64,000 nucleotides of DNA from Verrucomicrobiota bacterium (lineage in GTDB: Bacteria > Verrucomicrobiota > Verrucomicrobiia > Limisphaerales > J093): the NCBI GenBank assembly GCA_016871715.1, contig VHCO01000011.1:1-64000 (forward strand), read 5' to 3'. The notes beneath the pieces are model-generated. The model was given only the letters and a program-made list of their open reading frames with translations, was not told where the DNA came from and did not search any database. The position numbers and the translations under genes are program-made. Below, piece by piece: positions 29,738 to 39,936 of this stretch; within the stretch, counting starts at the first letter, position 1, and each line of letters starts with the position of its first letter.

Positions 29738-30904
29738 ATGGTGAACCGGTCATCCGGCGCTATGCAACGCAGCGGCAATCGTCCAAGCGCAGCGGCGGCT
29801 GTGCCCCGCGCCCATCGCCTGGGACGGGGATGGGGGCCGAACGCGCCCTGGTTCGCCCTGGTGGGGGCCTTGGCGCTGGTGGTCCTGGTCTATGCTGGCA
29901 CGGCCTGGCACGCCAAACGCGGGCAGGAAGCAGCCCGGCAGGACAGCCTGCGCCGCTCCGATCGACTCCTCGGGCGAGCAACCTCAGCGCTGGAAGTCAT
30001 GACCCAAGGCCTGGCCCAGCTCGAGTTGGATCTGATCCAGGCCGATGCCGCCAAACGGGCCATCGAGATCCCCATGGCCCAACTGATCGGCCGACAACGC
30101 AATCTCCAAGCCCAACAACAAGAACTCGAGCAGACCCTCGCAGAACTGACGACCGAGGCTGCGCATGGGACCGACCTGAACAGACACGGCCCGCCGGAAC
30201 ATGCCGCCGCAGAACGGGGTCGAGCGGCGTCAGCTCTGCAGGCGCAGGTCGCGCGGGTGGGTCGGCGCCTCGATGCGGCCATGATCGACGTCGCCTTAGC
30301 TCTGGACCGACGGCGCGCTCTAGCCCTGAAGGACCGCGATGCGGAACGGCGGTGGATCGTGGCCATGGCACTGCCGCCCACGGCCGAGCCCGCACCCGCT
30401 GCCGCCACGGCCGCGGTCGAGACCGCTTCACCCCCGAGTGACGTCCGCGCGGGCCCTGCCTCCCCCGCGCTGGCGCCGACCGCGGCGCTGGATTTGGCGA
30501 AGTGGGAGGCGCGCCAGGACGCGTTCACGCAGGCCGCCTTGGCAAACCTCGCCGGCGCGGTGCGCGACCTGCGGGCTGAGATCCGCAACCCGGCCAAGTC
30601 GCGCGGGGTACAGCCGCCGCCGCCGCTTCCGAGCGTGCCCGTGCTGGCGAAGGGCGGCCGATCGCCGCTGCCGTCGCGCGGGACGATCGCGGTGGGCGTG
30701 AGCCAAACCGCCCGGCCGCCGTTGCGACTGCGATCCCGACTCCGCCTCGAGTCGCCTGGTTGGGCGCAGGTCCCGATCGGCACGGTGCCGCACATCAGGC
30801 GCTCGTTGACGCCGCCTTGGCGCCATTACGGCTACTGGGTGCCGCCTTATGTGGGCCCATGGTTCTACCCGCCGCCGTATCCGCTTTATTATGCCTGCCG
30901 CTGA
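29738..30904 (+). CDS. Membrane-anchored coiled-coil protein with Pro/Tyr-rich C-terminus
   Basis: One N-terminal TM, long coiled coil, tail 'PPWRHYGYWVPPYVGPWFYPPPYPLYY'. Confidence 0.6.
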   Translation: MVNRSSGAMQRSGNRPSAAAAVPRAHRLGRGWGPNAPWFALVGALALVVLVYAGTAWHAKRGQEAARQDSLRRSDRLLGRATSALEVMTQGLAQLELDLIQADAAKRAIEIPMAQLIGRQRNLQAQQQELEQTLAELTTEAAHGTDLNRHGPPEHAAAERGRAASALQAQVARVGRRLDAAMIDVALALDRRRALALKDRDAERRWIVAMALPPTAEPAPAAATAAVETASPPSDVRAGPASPALAPTAALDLAKWEARQDAFTQAALANLAGAVRDLRAEIRNPAKSRGVQPPPPLPSVPVLAKGGRSPLPSRGTIAVGVSQTARPPLRLRSRLRLESPGWAQVPIGTVPHIRRSLTPPWRHYGYWVPPYVGPWFYPPPYPLYYACR

Positions 30905-30938
30905 CTCATGGACTCACGAGTTAGGCGGTGGTGGCCGG

Positions 30939-31892
30939 TCAGGTCAGTAGGTTCCCCAGAATGATCAGGGCCGTCCGGCGCACACCCTCCGATTGGCGTT
31001 CGAGGTCGTGGAACTGGGCGGCCCAGCCGCTCTGGTTCTGGTTGCGGTCCAACCACAGCGCCTTGAGTACCCGCTCGGTTCGTTCGACCTGTTGGATGGC
31101 CGAAGCGAGCGATTCCCGGCCGGTGGGGAGGTCGGAGAGGTTGCCGACGGAGAACCGGCTGATATGGCGGTTGCCGAGCACCGCTTGGAGCAACAGCACC
31201 ACGGTTTGTTCGTGGGCGTACCAGCGCTGCCGCAGCGCTTCGAGTAGAAAAGGATGGCGGATGGCGAAAAACTCGGAACGCGGCCGCTCGGTGTACCCGC
31301 GGATCTCTTGGGCCTCGGCTGGGAACCAGGTGTAGAGCAGGGCGAAGGTGCCGTAGGTGTCGATCAACTGCTTCGAGTGGTTGTGGTCGGTCGCAATCTC
31401 ACCGACGCACAAATCCTGCTCGAGCTCGAGGCAGATCTCCGGCAAATCATGTAACCGGCTCAGCACCTCCCGGCCCACCGCCGTCCCATAGTTGAAATCG
31501 CCTGGGATCAACCAATACACATCCCCCGGCTGACCCCGCTCGCCCGCCAGCCCCAACCCCGTGTACCACATCTGGCACGTGTCGACACACCAGGCATCCA
31601 CAATCTCCGAGTGCCTCGCCACTACCTCCTGTCGGAACTTCCGATAGGGCGGGCTCGACTCGAGCCCGTAATGCGTCTTGCGATCGATCACCGTCAGCGG
31701 CCGCGCGTATTGGTCCGGCGCCGCCGCCAACCGCGCCACCCACGCGTAAAGCTCCTCGAGATCCGAGTAGTCGTTCGGGGCCTTGAACGGGTACACCACG
31801 ACGGGATGAATCTTCCCAGCGGGGGGTACACCTGCAGTTCGCGCGGGCGCTTTGGCCCGAGTCCCCGCGGTGACGGCGGCTGCTTTCTTCAT
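30939..31892 (-). CDS. Protein of unknown function
   Basis: Protein-like composition; likely start MKKAAAVTAGTRAK; ORF extends to 31931. Confidence 0.65.
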   Translation of the reverse strand: MKKAAAVTAGTRAKAPARTAGVPPAGKIHPVVVYPFKAPNDYSDLEELYAWVARLAAAPDQYARPLTVIDRKTHYGLESSPPYRKFRQEVVARHSEIVDAWCVDTCQMWYTGLGLAGERGQPGDVYWLIPGDFNYGTAVGREVLSRLHDLPEICLELEQDLCVGEIATDHNHSKQLIDTYGTFALLYTWFPAEAQEIRGYTERPRSEFFAIRHPFLLEALRQRWYAHEQTVVLLLQAVLGNRHISRFSVGNLSDLPTGRESLASAIQQVERTERVLKALWLDRNQNQSGWAAQFHDLERQSEGVRRTALIILGNLLT

Positions 31893-32003
31893 AGCCTGCA
31901 CGGGGCAGACCGTACACCCAAAGCGCCACAATCAACAATCGGCAATTTGCGGGTGCCGTGCGTCCCTCGAGGCGTTCGGTGTGGGGTGGGGCGCCGGGAC
32001 CGT

Positions 32004-32026
32004 GGGCGCAAAGCATTCTTGCGCCC
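32004..32026. repeat. 8-bp-stem hairpin GGGCGCAA-AGCATTC-TTGCGCCC
   Basis: Direct reading; lies in the divergent gap between the 31892(-) and 32114(+) genes. Confidence 0.6.
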
Positions 32027-32113
32027 GGGCCGAGCGCTGGGTAAATGAATGCCGGCCCTGACCGGCGCGTCCGTTGGTGGCGTGACCGAAGCGTGCCCGC
32101 AGACAAAACGACT

Positions 32114-33535
32114 ATGAAAAAGACCTCCTCACGAAACCGGATACGATTCCCCCGCGCTCTGCTGGCGGTGGCGCTGCTGGCTTGGCCGCTGGCGCTCAGC
32201 GGGGCCGAGCCCAAGCGGTTGTTGGTGGTCACGGCCACCAAGGGTTTCCGGCACAGCTCGATTCCGACCGCAGAGAAGATTTTGGGCGCGTTGGGGGCGC
32301 AGAGCGGAGTGTACACGGTGGATTACGTGCGGGGCGGGCCCAACGGCAAGGACGATACGGACGTGAAGGAGTTGCTTGCGCCGGAGTCGCTGCGGAAGTA
32401 CGACGGCGTGATCTTCGCGAACACGACGGGCGAGCTGGCGATCCCGGACAAGGAGTTCTTCCTGAACTGGATCAAGTCGGGCAAAGCCTTTGTGGGGATG
32501 CATTCCTGTAGCGACACCTACCATCAGTATCCTCCATTCATCGAGATGTTGGGTGGCGAGTTTCGCACCCATCACGAGCAGGTCAAGGTGAGTTGCCTCA
32601 ACCAGAGCCATCAGCACCCGGCGAACAAGCATTTGGGGCCGACCTTCGAGGTCTTCGACGAGATCTACCTGTTCAAGAACTTCGAGCGCGCCAAGGTCCA
32701 TGGCCTGCTCACCCTGGATCGGCATCCCAACCGAGGCTATCCGGGGGACTTCCCGATCTCGTGGTGCAAGGAGTACGGTCAAGGCCGCATCTTCTACACC
32801 GCGCTGGGGCATCGCGAGGATGTGTGGGACGCCGAGTGGGTGGACAATCGCGGCCGACGCGCCAATGCGCCGGAAGTCAGCCAGGCCTTTCAGCAGCACA
32901 TTCTCGGGGGCATTCGCTGGGCCTTGGGCCTCGAGGCCGGCGACGGCAAACCCCAAAGCCAGGCGTACCAGGTGAGCCCGGCGGAAGCGGCGCAGGGTTT
33001 TCGGCCGTTGTTCAATGGGGTGGATCTGAGCGGGTGGCGGTCGCGCAACGCCGGCGGTCAGCAGAGCTGGAGCGCCCAGAACGGCATGCTCGTCAACACC
33101 GTGCCGGAGGGCGGACACGGAACCGACCTGGTGACGGAAGAGAAGTTCCTGAACTTCACCGTCCGTTACGAGTACATGGTGCCGAAAGGGGCCAACAGCG
33201 GCTTCTACCTGCGAGGCCGGCACGAGATCCAAATCCTGGACGATGGCGACGCCACGCAACCTTCCCTCAGCAGCAACGGCTCGTTCTACAACCTGGCTGC
33301 GCCCAGCAAGTTGGCCTCGCGCAAGGCCGGCGAATGGCAGACGGTCGAGGCCACGATGGTCGGTAACAAAGTCACCGTGCTCCTCAACGGCGAGAAGATC
33401 CACGACGACATCACCGTCGATCGGCCCACAGGCGGGGAACTCGACCGGCGCGTCGGCGAGCCCGGCTCGTTCTTTGTCCAGGGCGATCATGGCGCAGTGG
33501 CTTTCCGCAACATGCGGCTGAAATCGCTCCCATGA
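32114..33535 (+). CDS. ThuA domain + DUF1080 (3-keto-disaccharide hydrolase-like) fusion
   Basis: 'TKGFRHSSIPTAEKIL...FVGMHSCSDTYHQYPPFIEMLGGEF' (ThuA) and 'GFRPLFNGVDLSGWRS...FTVRYEYMVPKGANSGFYLRGRHEIQILDD' (DUF1080). Confidence 0.93.
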   Translation: MKKTSSRNRIRFPRALLAVALLAWPLALSGAEPKRLLVVTATKGFRHSSIPTAEKILGALGAQSGVYTVDYVRGGPNGKDDTDVKELLAPESLRKYDGVIFANTTGELAIPDKEFFLNWIKSGKAFVGMHSCSDTYHQYPPFIEMLGGEFRTHHEQVKVSCLNQSHQHPANKHLGPTFEVFDEIYLFKNFERAKVHGLLTLDRHPNRGYPGDFPISWCKEYGQGRIFYTALGHREDVWDAEWVDNRGRRANAPEVSQAFQQHILGGIRWALGLEAGDGKPQSQAYQVSPAEAAQGFRPLFNGVDLSGWRSRNAGGQQSWSAQNGMLVNTVPEGGHGTDLVTEEKFLNFTVRYEYMVPKGANSGFYLRGRHEIQILDDGDATQPSLSSNGSFYNLAAPSKLASRKAGEWQTVEATMVGNKVTVLLNGEKIHDDITVDRPTGGELDRRVGEPGSFFVQGDHGAVAFRNMRLKSLP

Positions 33536-33540
33536 CCTGT

Positions 33541-33581
33541 GACCCGCGGGCAAGCCGCGGGCAAGATGCCCGCGCCCCCAA
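33541..33581. repeat. GCGGGCAAG(ATG)CCCGCG hairpin repeat cluster
   Basis: CCCGCGGGCAAGCCGCGGGCAAGATGCCCGCGCCCCCAA, same family as 53314-53388. Confidence 0.7.
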
Positions 33582-33625
33582 CTGAACCTGACTAACCGCG
33601 CCGGCCGATGAAACTTCAGGCTAGA

Positions 33626-33736
33626 CGACCGTCTGCCGGTAGGGCGCGCAGTCCTCTGCGCGCCGCAAACCGCCGTGGACCTGGAGAGCCGCGGTGCGCA
33701 ATGGACTGCGCGCCCTACCGGCGGCTTGTGGTCCAC
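33626..33736 (-). repeat. ~110-bp palindromic repeat, copy A
   Basis: Arms GGTAGGGCGCGCAGTCC...GGACTGCGCGCCCTACC; reverse complement aligns along its length with 35955-36065. Confidence 0.82.
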
Positions 33737-33761
33737 CTTGGCGACTGACGATTAAGCTGCC

Positions 33762-35177
33762 GTGCATCCCTTCCTGAACGACTCCGACCCCGGCGCAGAG
33801 GTCAACCGCAGGCAGTTCCTGCAAAACGGCTCCTTCACCACGCTCATGGCCCTGGCTGGGGGGATCCCCGTCGGCGCCGCCGAATCGCCGGCGCCGGCCG
33901 ATGCGCCGTCGAATCCCGGCGGCTCGACCGACTATCAAGGCAAGTCGCCCACGGTCAAGGTGGGCCTGGTCGGCTGCGGGCTCTGGGGGCGGGAGATCCT
34001 GCGGACACTGTCGTTGCTGGCGAACGCACCGGTCGTAGCGCTGTGCGACACGTACGCGAACCACCTCAAGCGGGCCAGCAGTGTGGCCCCGGACGCGCGG
34101 TCGTACGGCGATTACCGCGCCTTCCTCGAGGATCCCCAGATCGAGGCGGTCATGGTCGCCACGCCGTCGCATCGGCATCGGGAGATCGTGCTGGCCGCTT
34201 TGGACGCAGGCAAACATGTCTATTGCGAGGCCCCCATCGCGACCACGATCGAGGATGCCCGCGCGATTGCGCGCGCGGCCCGCGACCGGATCCGACTGAA
34301 CTTCCAGGCTGGCCTCCAGAGCCGGGCAGACAAGCAGATCGTCAATCTGGCCAACTTCCTGCGGTTGGGGGTGCTGGGCAGACCGCTCAAGGCGCGCCAG
34401 CAATTCCATCACAAGACCAGTTGGCGGCGCACGGCGCCCGATCCCGAGGTCGCCCGGCAACTGAACTGGCGCCTCGAACGCGCCCATTCGCTGGGTCTGG
34501 TGGGCGAACTCGGCGTGCACCCGATCGATCTCGCCAACTGGTTCTTCCTGGCGCGCCCGCTCAGCGTCAGCGGTTTCGGCTCCTTGGTGCAATGGAAGGA
34601 CGGCCGCGATGTGCCGGACAATATTCAGGCCCGGATCGAGTATCCCGGGGGCGTGTTCCTCAGCTACGAAGCGACTGTAGGGAACTCGTTCGAGCCGGAG
34701 TTGGGGGTGCTTTTCGGCACGGACAGCGCCATTCTGATGCGCGATCGGCGCGCTTGGATGTTCAAAGAGGCAGACGCGCCGTTACTGGGGTGGGAAATCT
34801 ACGCGCGCCGGGACGCCTTCTACAAAGACAGCGGGATTGTCCTGGGCGCAGGGGCGAGTAAGTTGGCCGTGCAAGAGCCCAAGCCGGCCTCGCCGGACGT
34901 GCTCGTGGACGAGAAGACCGCTTTGCAGTATGCGCTCGAGGCTTTCCTCATCAACTCGCATCGCCGCACCACCGCCATCCAGGACTTCTCCGCCGCCTAC
35001 GATGCCGCGGACACGGGCGCCCTCGAGGAATACCTGGCCGACCTCGAGAAGACTCGGTTGCCGGCGGCGGGTTGGCGCGAGGGTTTCGAGTCTGCGGTGA
35101 CGGTCATCGGGGCCAACGAGGCCGTCCTGCAAGGCGCCCACCTGACGTACGATCCGGCGTGGTTCGAGCTCGGTTGA
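33762..35177 (+). CDS. Gfo/Idh/MocA-family oxidoreductase with Tat-like leader
   Basis: 'NRRQFLQNGSFTTLMALAGG', 'VKVGLVGCGLWGREILRTL', 'AVMVATPSHRHREIVLAALDAGKHVYCEAPIA'; GTG start. Confidence 0.93.
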   Translation: MHPFLNDSDPGAEVNRRQFLQNGSFTTLMALAGGIPVGAAESPAPADAPSNPGGSTDYQGKSPTVKVGLVGCGLWGREILRTLSLLANAPVVALCDTYANHLKRASSVAPDARSYGDYRAFLEDPQIEAVMVATPSHRHREIVLAALDAGKHVYCEAPIATTIEDARAIARAARDRIRLNFQAGLQSRADKQIVNLANFLRLGVLGRPLKARQQFHHKTSWRRTAPDPEVARQLNWRLERAHSLGLVGELGVHPIDLANWFFLARPLSVSGFGSLVQWKDGRDVPDNIQARIEYPGGVFLSYEATVGNSFEPELGVLFGTDSAILMRDRRAWMFKEADAPLLGWEIYARRDAFYKDSGIVLGAGASKLAVQEPKPASPDVLVDEKTALQYALEAFLINSHRRTTAIQDFSAAYDAADTGALEEYLADLEKTRLPAAGWREGFESAVTVIGANEAVLQGAHLTYDPAWFELG

Positions 35178-35195
35178 CATCGTCTAACGCTCACG

Positions 35196-35861
35196 ATGAC
35201 GACGTGTTCGAAACCGATCCGCGCATTCTTGAGCTGGGCCGGAGCGTTGCTCCTGGCGGGCACCCTCCACTCAGCCGACGCGTGGCTTCGTTACACCTCC
35301 TTTCCGGGCTCGAAGGTTACCATCGAAGGCACCTCGACCATCCACGACTGGACGGTCGAGGGCAAAGTGATCGGCGGGTACTTCGAGGTCGAGCCGTCCT
35401 TCCTGACCGATCTGAGCCTGCAGTCCGTCAAGAGCCTGACGACCAAAGAGCTCAATCCTAGAGTCGAGTCCGTCATCTTTGTCACCTCGCTCAAGAGCGG
35501 CAAGGAGACGATGGACCAGATCATGCTCGAAGCCATGAAGGCCGACCAGCACCGGTTCATTCGTTACAAGCTCACCGAGATGGTCTTGAAGGGGGACGTG
35601 CCCGCTTCGGGTTCGCCCGCCAAGTTCGACACCCGAGGCGAGCTAGCGGTTGCGGGGGTCACCCAGCGGATCGACCTCGAGGTGACGCTGGAACGGGTCG
35701 AGACTGACCGGCTCAGAATCTCCGGCGTCAAAGCCCTCAAGATGACCGATTTCAAGATCGCCCCGCCGGCCCCCAGCCTGGCGTTGGGCCTGATCAAAAC
35801 CGGCGACGAGGTCACGGTCAGATTCGAGTGGATCCTGCGCCTCAAGGCGCCGTCGGACTAA
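35196..35861 (+). CDS. YceI-like periplasmic protein
   Basis: Signal peptide; 'SKVTIEGTSTIHDWTVEGKVIGGYF', 'FDTRGELAVAGVTQRIDLEVTLE'. Confidence 0.82.
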   Translation: MTTCSKPIRAFLSWAGALLLAGTLHSADAWLRYTSFPGSKVTIEGTSTIHDWTVEGKVIGGYFEVEPSFLTDLSLQSVKSLTTKELNPRVESVIFVTSLKSGKETMDQIMLEAMKADQHRFIRYKLTEMVLKGDVPASGSPAKFDTRGELAVAGVTQRIDLEVTLERVETDRLRISGVKALKMTDFKIAPPAPSLALGLIKTGDEVTVRFEWILRLKAPSD

Positions 35862-35954
35862 CGGGAGACGAAGCCTCCGAGCTGCGTCCCCGGCGCCCCC
35901 CATGTGGCGGTTGCGCCTGCTGGGGCGAGGCGCCTTACTTATGAGTCGCTGAAA

Positions 35955-36065
35955 TGGACTACAAACCGGCGGTAGAGCGCGCAGTCCTCTGTGCGCCGCG
36001 GCTGCCTGTGCCCACACCGGTCTGCGGCGCGCAGAGAGGATTGCGCGCTCTACCAGCAGTCTGTC
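35955..36065 (+). repeat. ~110-bp palindromic repeat, copy B
   Basis: TGGACTACAAACCGGCGGTAGAGCGCGCAGTCCTCTGTGCGCCGCGG...GCGGCGCGCAGAGAGGATTGCGCGCTCTACCAGCAGTCTGTC. Confidence 0.82.
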
Positions 36066-36371
36066 CTCTATCCCGAGCTCTCATCAGTAACCCTACCCCG
36101 GCATCGTCGCGCGAGGCGCGGTGCGGTTGGGGAGGGTCTGGACGGATGGTGCGCTCGATCGCCCTTCGGGTGGGCTAAGAGAACAGGCTGGTTCTTGCTC
36201 TGACGTCAGCAAGTGACGAGCGCCCTCTGGGAGCAGGCTGTGGGCAGCAGGCGTGCCGAGGACCGAGCCGAGAGGGAAGGATGCGTATCCGTGGAGGAAA
36301 ACAGAAAAATCACTTGCATGCGACCCTGCATACGCCACAATTTGCTTTTGCTTGAGCAACGGAAGCAAAGT

Positions 36372-36803
36372 ATGCAGGCGGCTTATTTTGATGATTTGAT
36401 CTACATCGCTGCGTTTGGGCTGGGTGGGCTGGTGTTTGCCCTCGGGCCATTCGTGGTGGTGCACCTGCTGTCGGCGCGTCGGACGCGCAACTACGCCAAC
36501 AAGACCGGGCAGTTCATCGAGTGCGGCATGGACCCGATTGGGGATGCGTGGATCCGGTACAGCGCGGTTTATTATCTGTATGCGCTGGTGTTCGTTGCGT
36601 TTGCGGTGGATGTGCTTTTCCTGATACCGGTAGCGTTGGTCTACGACCGGCAGTTTGCGGTGCGGGACTTGGTCGAGCTGGTGATGTTTGTGGGGATTCT
36701 CTCCCTGGTGATCGTGTACGCTTGGAAGAAAGGGGTTTTCGAATGGAAACAAAAGCGGCCTGCTCCCAAGACTGCTCAGAAATCGTCAAGTTCGCCGTCC
36801 TAG
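36372..36803 (+). CDS. nuoA: NADH-quinone oxidoreductase subunit A
   Basis: '[45 protein letters not shown]'; start MQAAYFDD. Confidence 0.92.
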   Translation: MQAAYFDDLIYIAAFGLGGLVFALGPFVVVHLLSARRTRNYANKTGQFIECGMDPIGDAWIRYSAVYYLYALVFVAFAVDVLFLIPVALVYDRQFAVRDLVELVMFVGILSLVIVYAWKKGVFEWKQKRPAPKTAQKSSSSPS

Positions 36804-37252
36804 ACGACCTCTTGGCCCTGGGACGAGCCAACTCGTTGTGGCCGCTGACCTTCGGCTTGGCGTGTTGCGCGATCGAGATGATGGCGGCTGGCGCCTCGCG
36901 CTTCGACCTCTCGCGCTTTGGCGCCGAGGTGTTCCGACCCTCGCCGCGGCAAGCGGACGTGATGATTGTGGCGGGGACGATCAACAAGAAGATGGCGCCG
37001 GCGGTGAAGACGCTCTACGACCAGATGCTCGAACCCAAGTGGGTGATTGCCATGGGCAACTGCGCGATCTCTGGCGGGCCCTTTGTCTATCCAGGCCAGT
37101 ACGCGGTGGTCGAGGGGGTGGACAAGCTGTTTCCAGTAGACGTGTACATTCCGGGCTGCCCGCCGCGCCCGGAGGCGCTGATCGAGGGGATTTTGGCGTT
37201 GGAGGAGAAACTGACCGGGAAGCGGCGCTGGCCCCGGGTGAAGCCGGAATGA
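36743..37252 (+). CDS. nuoB: NADH-quinone oxidoreductase subunit B
   Basis: '[20 protein letters not shown]', '[42 protein letters not shown]', '[20 protein letters not shown]'; start METKAACSQ. Confidence 0.96.
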   Translation: METKAACSQDCSEIVKFAVLDDLLALGRANSLWPLTFGLACCAIEMMAAGASRFDLSRFGAEVFRPSPRQADVMIVAGTINKKMAPAVKTLYDQMLEPKWVIAMGNCAISGGPFVYPGQYAVVEGVDKLFPVDVYIPGCPPRPEALIEGILALEEKLTGKRRWPRVKPE

Positions 37253-37806
37253 GCCTTACCCTGCAGCAACTGCAAGCGCACCTCGGCGGGCTGGTTTTCG
37301 CACCACCCGAGCCGGCGGCGGCGGCTGCTGGGCCGCCCACTTCGCCGGAGCGGTCCTCGCCGCCGGAGTCCGAAGCCGTGCCGTCCTCTGCCGCGACGGC
37401 GCCAGAGCCCGACGGGGTGCGGCTGGTCGATTATGCGTCCCGAGGCGTGCACCTGGAGGTTCGCACGCCGGCCAGCCAAGTGGTCGCGGCGGCCGAGCTG
37501 CTGGACCGTGAGGGATTCGCCTTGGATGCCGTCACGGGTGTGGATTGGATTGCCCAGGGGGAGATGGAGGTGATCTACGATTATTTCCATCCGACGGCTC
37601 CCTGGCGAGTGGCGGTCCGCTCGCGCATCCCCCGAGACCACCCGCAGGTCCCCACCATCTCGGCCGTGTTTCCCGGCGCAAACTGGCACGAGCGCGAGAC
37701 GCATGATTTCTTCGGCATCCGGTTTCTTGGGCACCCAGACCTGACGCCGTTGTTGTTGCCCGAGGACGCGGACTTTCACCCTTTGAAGAAGGACTTTGCG
37801 GTGTGA
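37249..37806 (+). CDS. nuoC: NADH-quinone oxidoreductase subunit C
   Basis: '[56 protein letters not shown]'; start MSLTLQQL. Confidence 0.94.
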   Translation: MSLTLQQLQAHLGGLVFAPPEPAAAAAGPPTSPERSSPPESEAVPSSAATAPEPDGVRLVDYASRGVHLEVRTPASQVVAAAELLDREGFALDAVTGVDWIAQGEMEVIYDYFHPTAPWRVAVRSRIPRDHPQVPTISAVFPGANWHERETHDFFGIRFLGHPDLTPLLLPEDADFHPLKKDFAV

Positions 37807-38939
37807 CGACCGAAGAGATCATGGCGGTCGCGCAGGGCAAGGCGCCGAACGAGACGTTCGTCTTGAACCTCGGGCCGCAGCATCCGGCCACCCACGGCGT
37901 GCTCCGGGTCAAGCTGACCATGGACGGCGAGTACATCACCCGCGCCGAACCGGTGCCTGGCTACATCCACCGGATGCAGGAGAAGATGGGAGAAAACCGG
38001 ACCTGGGCGCAGTACCTGCCGAACACGAGTCGGATCGATTACCTTTCGGCGATGGCGTACACGCACGGCTACGTGGGCGCGGTCGAGCGGGCGGCTGGGA
38101 TTCAGGTCCCGCCCCGAGCGGAGTACGTGCGGGTGATCACCTCCGAGTTGAATCGGATCTCGAGTCATCTGGTCTGGTTCGGCGCCTTTCTGTTGGATCT
38201 GGGTGGGTTCACCCCGTTGTTGTACGCCTTTGACGATCGGGAGAAGATTCTGGATCTGCTCGAGGGGATTACCGGCTCGCGGTTGACGTACTCCTACTAT
38301 CGGTTTGGCGGGCTCTACAACGATGTCGATGAGGACTTCCTCGGGGGGACCCGAGAGTTTGTGGCGCAGATGCGGCCGCGGCTGGGGATGTACCGGACGT
38401 TGGTGACGGAGAACATCATCCTGCGCAAACGCCTCGAGGGCATCGGGGTGATCACGCCCGAGCAGTGCCGCAAGTACGGCGCGACCGGCCCGGTCATCCG
38501 CGGCTCGGGCATCGCCTATGACGTTCGCAAGGTCGAACCCTACTCGGTCTATGCGGATTTCGAGTTCGACATCCCGGTGTTTCCCGAGGGCGACTCGATG
38601 GCGCGGTACCTGGTGCGCATGGAGGAGATGGGTCAGAGCCTGCGGATCATCGAGCAAGCGCTCGCCAAGCTGCCGGATGGGCCGGTGATGGCGGAGAAGG
38701 TGCCGCGCGTGCTCAAACCACCCGCCGGCGATTACTGCTACGCGGTCGAGGCGGCGCGGGGCCGGTTTGCCGTGCTCGTCGTCAGCGACAACAAGGAGAT
38801 GGCCTATCGCATCAAGCTGCGGACGCCGTCGTTCTCGAATCTCAGCCTGTTCGAGGAGGTTAGCCAGGGGATGATGCTGCCCGACGCGCTGGCTTTGATG
38901 GGCAGTCTGGACTTGGTCATCCCGGACATCGACCGTTGA
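37803..38939 (+). CDS. nuoD: NADH-quinone oxidoreductase subunit D
   Basis: 'LNLGPQHPATHGVLRVKLTMDGE', 'GYIHRMQEKMGENRTWAQYLPNTSRIDY', 'DLVIPDIDR'; GTG start. Confidence 0.96.
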   Translation: MTTEEIMAVAQGKAPNETFVLNLGPQHPATHGVLRVKLTMDGEYITRAEPVPGYIHRMQEKMGENRTWAQYLPNTSRIDYLSAMAYTHGYVGAVERAAGIQVPPRAEYVRVITSELNRISSHLVWFGAFLLDLGGFTPLLYAFDDREKILDLLEGITGSRLTYSYYRFGGLYNDVDEDFLGGTREFVAQMRPRLGMYRTLVTENIILRKRLEGIGVITPEQCRKYGATGPVIRGSGIAYDVRKVEPYSVYADFEFDIPVFPEGDSMARYLVRMEEMGQSLRIIEQALAKLPDGPVMAEKVPRVLKPPAGDYCYAVEAARGRFAVLVVSDNKEMAYRIKLRTPSFSNLSLFEEVSQGMMLPDALALMGSLDLVIPDIDR

Positions 38940-38945
38940 GTTGCC

Positions 38946-39935
38946 ATGAGCCTTCCGGAACCGTTCAGATTGCTCGCTTACCTGCTGGGGATCATGGCCT
39001 TTGTGGGGCTCAACGCCGCCTACTTGGTCTGGGTCGAACGCAAAGGGGCAGGGCGTTTTCAGCGGCGGCCGGGTCCGACCGAGGTGGGTTACGCCGGGCT
39101 GCTGCAGCCGATCGCCGACGCGGTCAAGCTGCTGACCAAGCAAGTCATCGTCCCGCCGGGGGCGGACGCCACGCTGTTTCGGCTGGCGCCGGTGGTGGTG
39201 TTGGCGCCGGCGTTGATGTGCCTGGCGATCATTCCGTTCGGGCCACATCTGGTCGCCCGCGAGATCAACGTCGGTCTGCTGCTGTTGTTCGCCTTCGGGT
39301 CGATCAACGTGATGGCGATTATGATTGGCGGGTGGGCCTCGCGCAATAAGTACGCCATCATCTCGGCCGCGCGCGTGGTGTCGCAGGATGTCGCGTACGA
39401 AATCCCGATGCTGTTGGTGGTCATTACGATGCTCATGGTGACCGGCACGATGGATCTGAACCAGATCGTGCGCCAACAGGCCGGCGCCTTTTGGAATTGG
39501 AACCTGTTCAAGCTGGCGGCCAATCCGCTCATGCCGGTCACTTTCGTCATCTTCTACATCTGCATGCTGGCGGAGACCAACCGCGCCCCGTTCGATATGG
39601 CGGAGGCGGAGAGCGAGTTGGTCGCCGGCGCGTTCACCGAGTACGCCGGCATGGGGTTCGGCGTGTTCTTCATGGCCGAATACGCCAACATCGTGGTGGG
39701 CTGCGCGGTGGCGACGGTGCTGTTCCTGGGCGGTTGGCAGAGCCCGATCGGGATTCTGCCGGGCGCGTTTTGGTTCCTGCTCAAGCTGTACGCCCTGGTG
39801 TTTTCAGTGGTTTGGGTGCGGTGGACGTTTCCGCGCACCCAGTTCTACGGACTGTTGAATCTCTCGTGGAAGATCTTGATCCCGATCGCTTTGTTCACCC
39901 TCATCCTGTCCAGCGTGATGCTGAAGCTCTTTTAG
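38946..39935 (+). CDS. nuoH: NADH-quinone oxidoreductase subunit H
   Basis: 'VWVERKGAGRFQRRPGPTEVGYAGLLQPIADAVKLLTKQ', 'AETNRAPFDMAEAESELVAGAFTEYAGMGFG'. Confidence 0.96.
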   Translation: MSLPEPFRLLAYLLGIMAFVGLNAAYLVWVERKGAGRFQRRPGPTEVGYAGLLQPIADAVKLLTKQVIVPPGADATLFRLAPVVVLAPALMCLAIIPFGPHLVAREINVGLLLLFAFGSINVMAIMIGGWASRNKYAIISAARVVSQDVAYEIPMLLVVITMLMVTGTMDLNQIVRQQAGAFWNWNLFKLAANPLMPVTFVIFYICMLAETNRAPFDMAEAESELVAGAFTEYAGMGFGVFFMAEYANIVVGCAVATVLFLGGWQSPIGILPGAFWFLLKLYALVFSVVWVRWTFPRTQFYGLLNLSWKILIPIALFTLILSSVMLKLF

Positions 39936-39936
39936 C

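Noticed and set aside
32129-33736. 535-aa minus-strand ORF opposite ThuA/DUF1080 gene
   Set aside because: Antisense artefact; its N-terminal 'AVHCAPRLSRSTAVCGAQRTARPTGRR' is translation of the palindromic repeat.
36521-36742. Upstream extension of nuoB within nuoA
   Set aside because: Overlaps nuoA coding; METKAACSQ at 36743 is the natural NuoB start.
37776-39476. 566-aa minus-strand ORF opposite nuoD/nuoH
   Set aside because: Antisense artefact; His/Arg/Gln-rich with no family resemblance.
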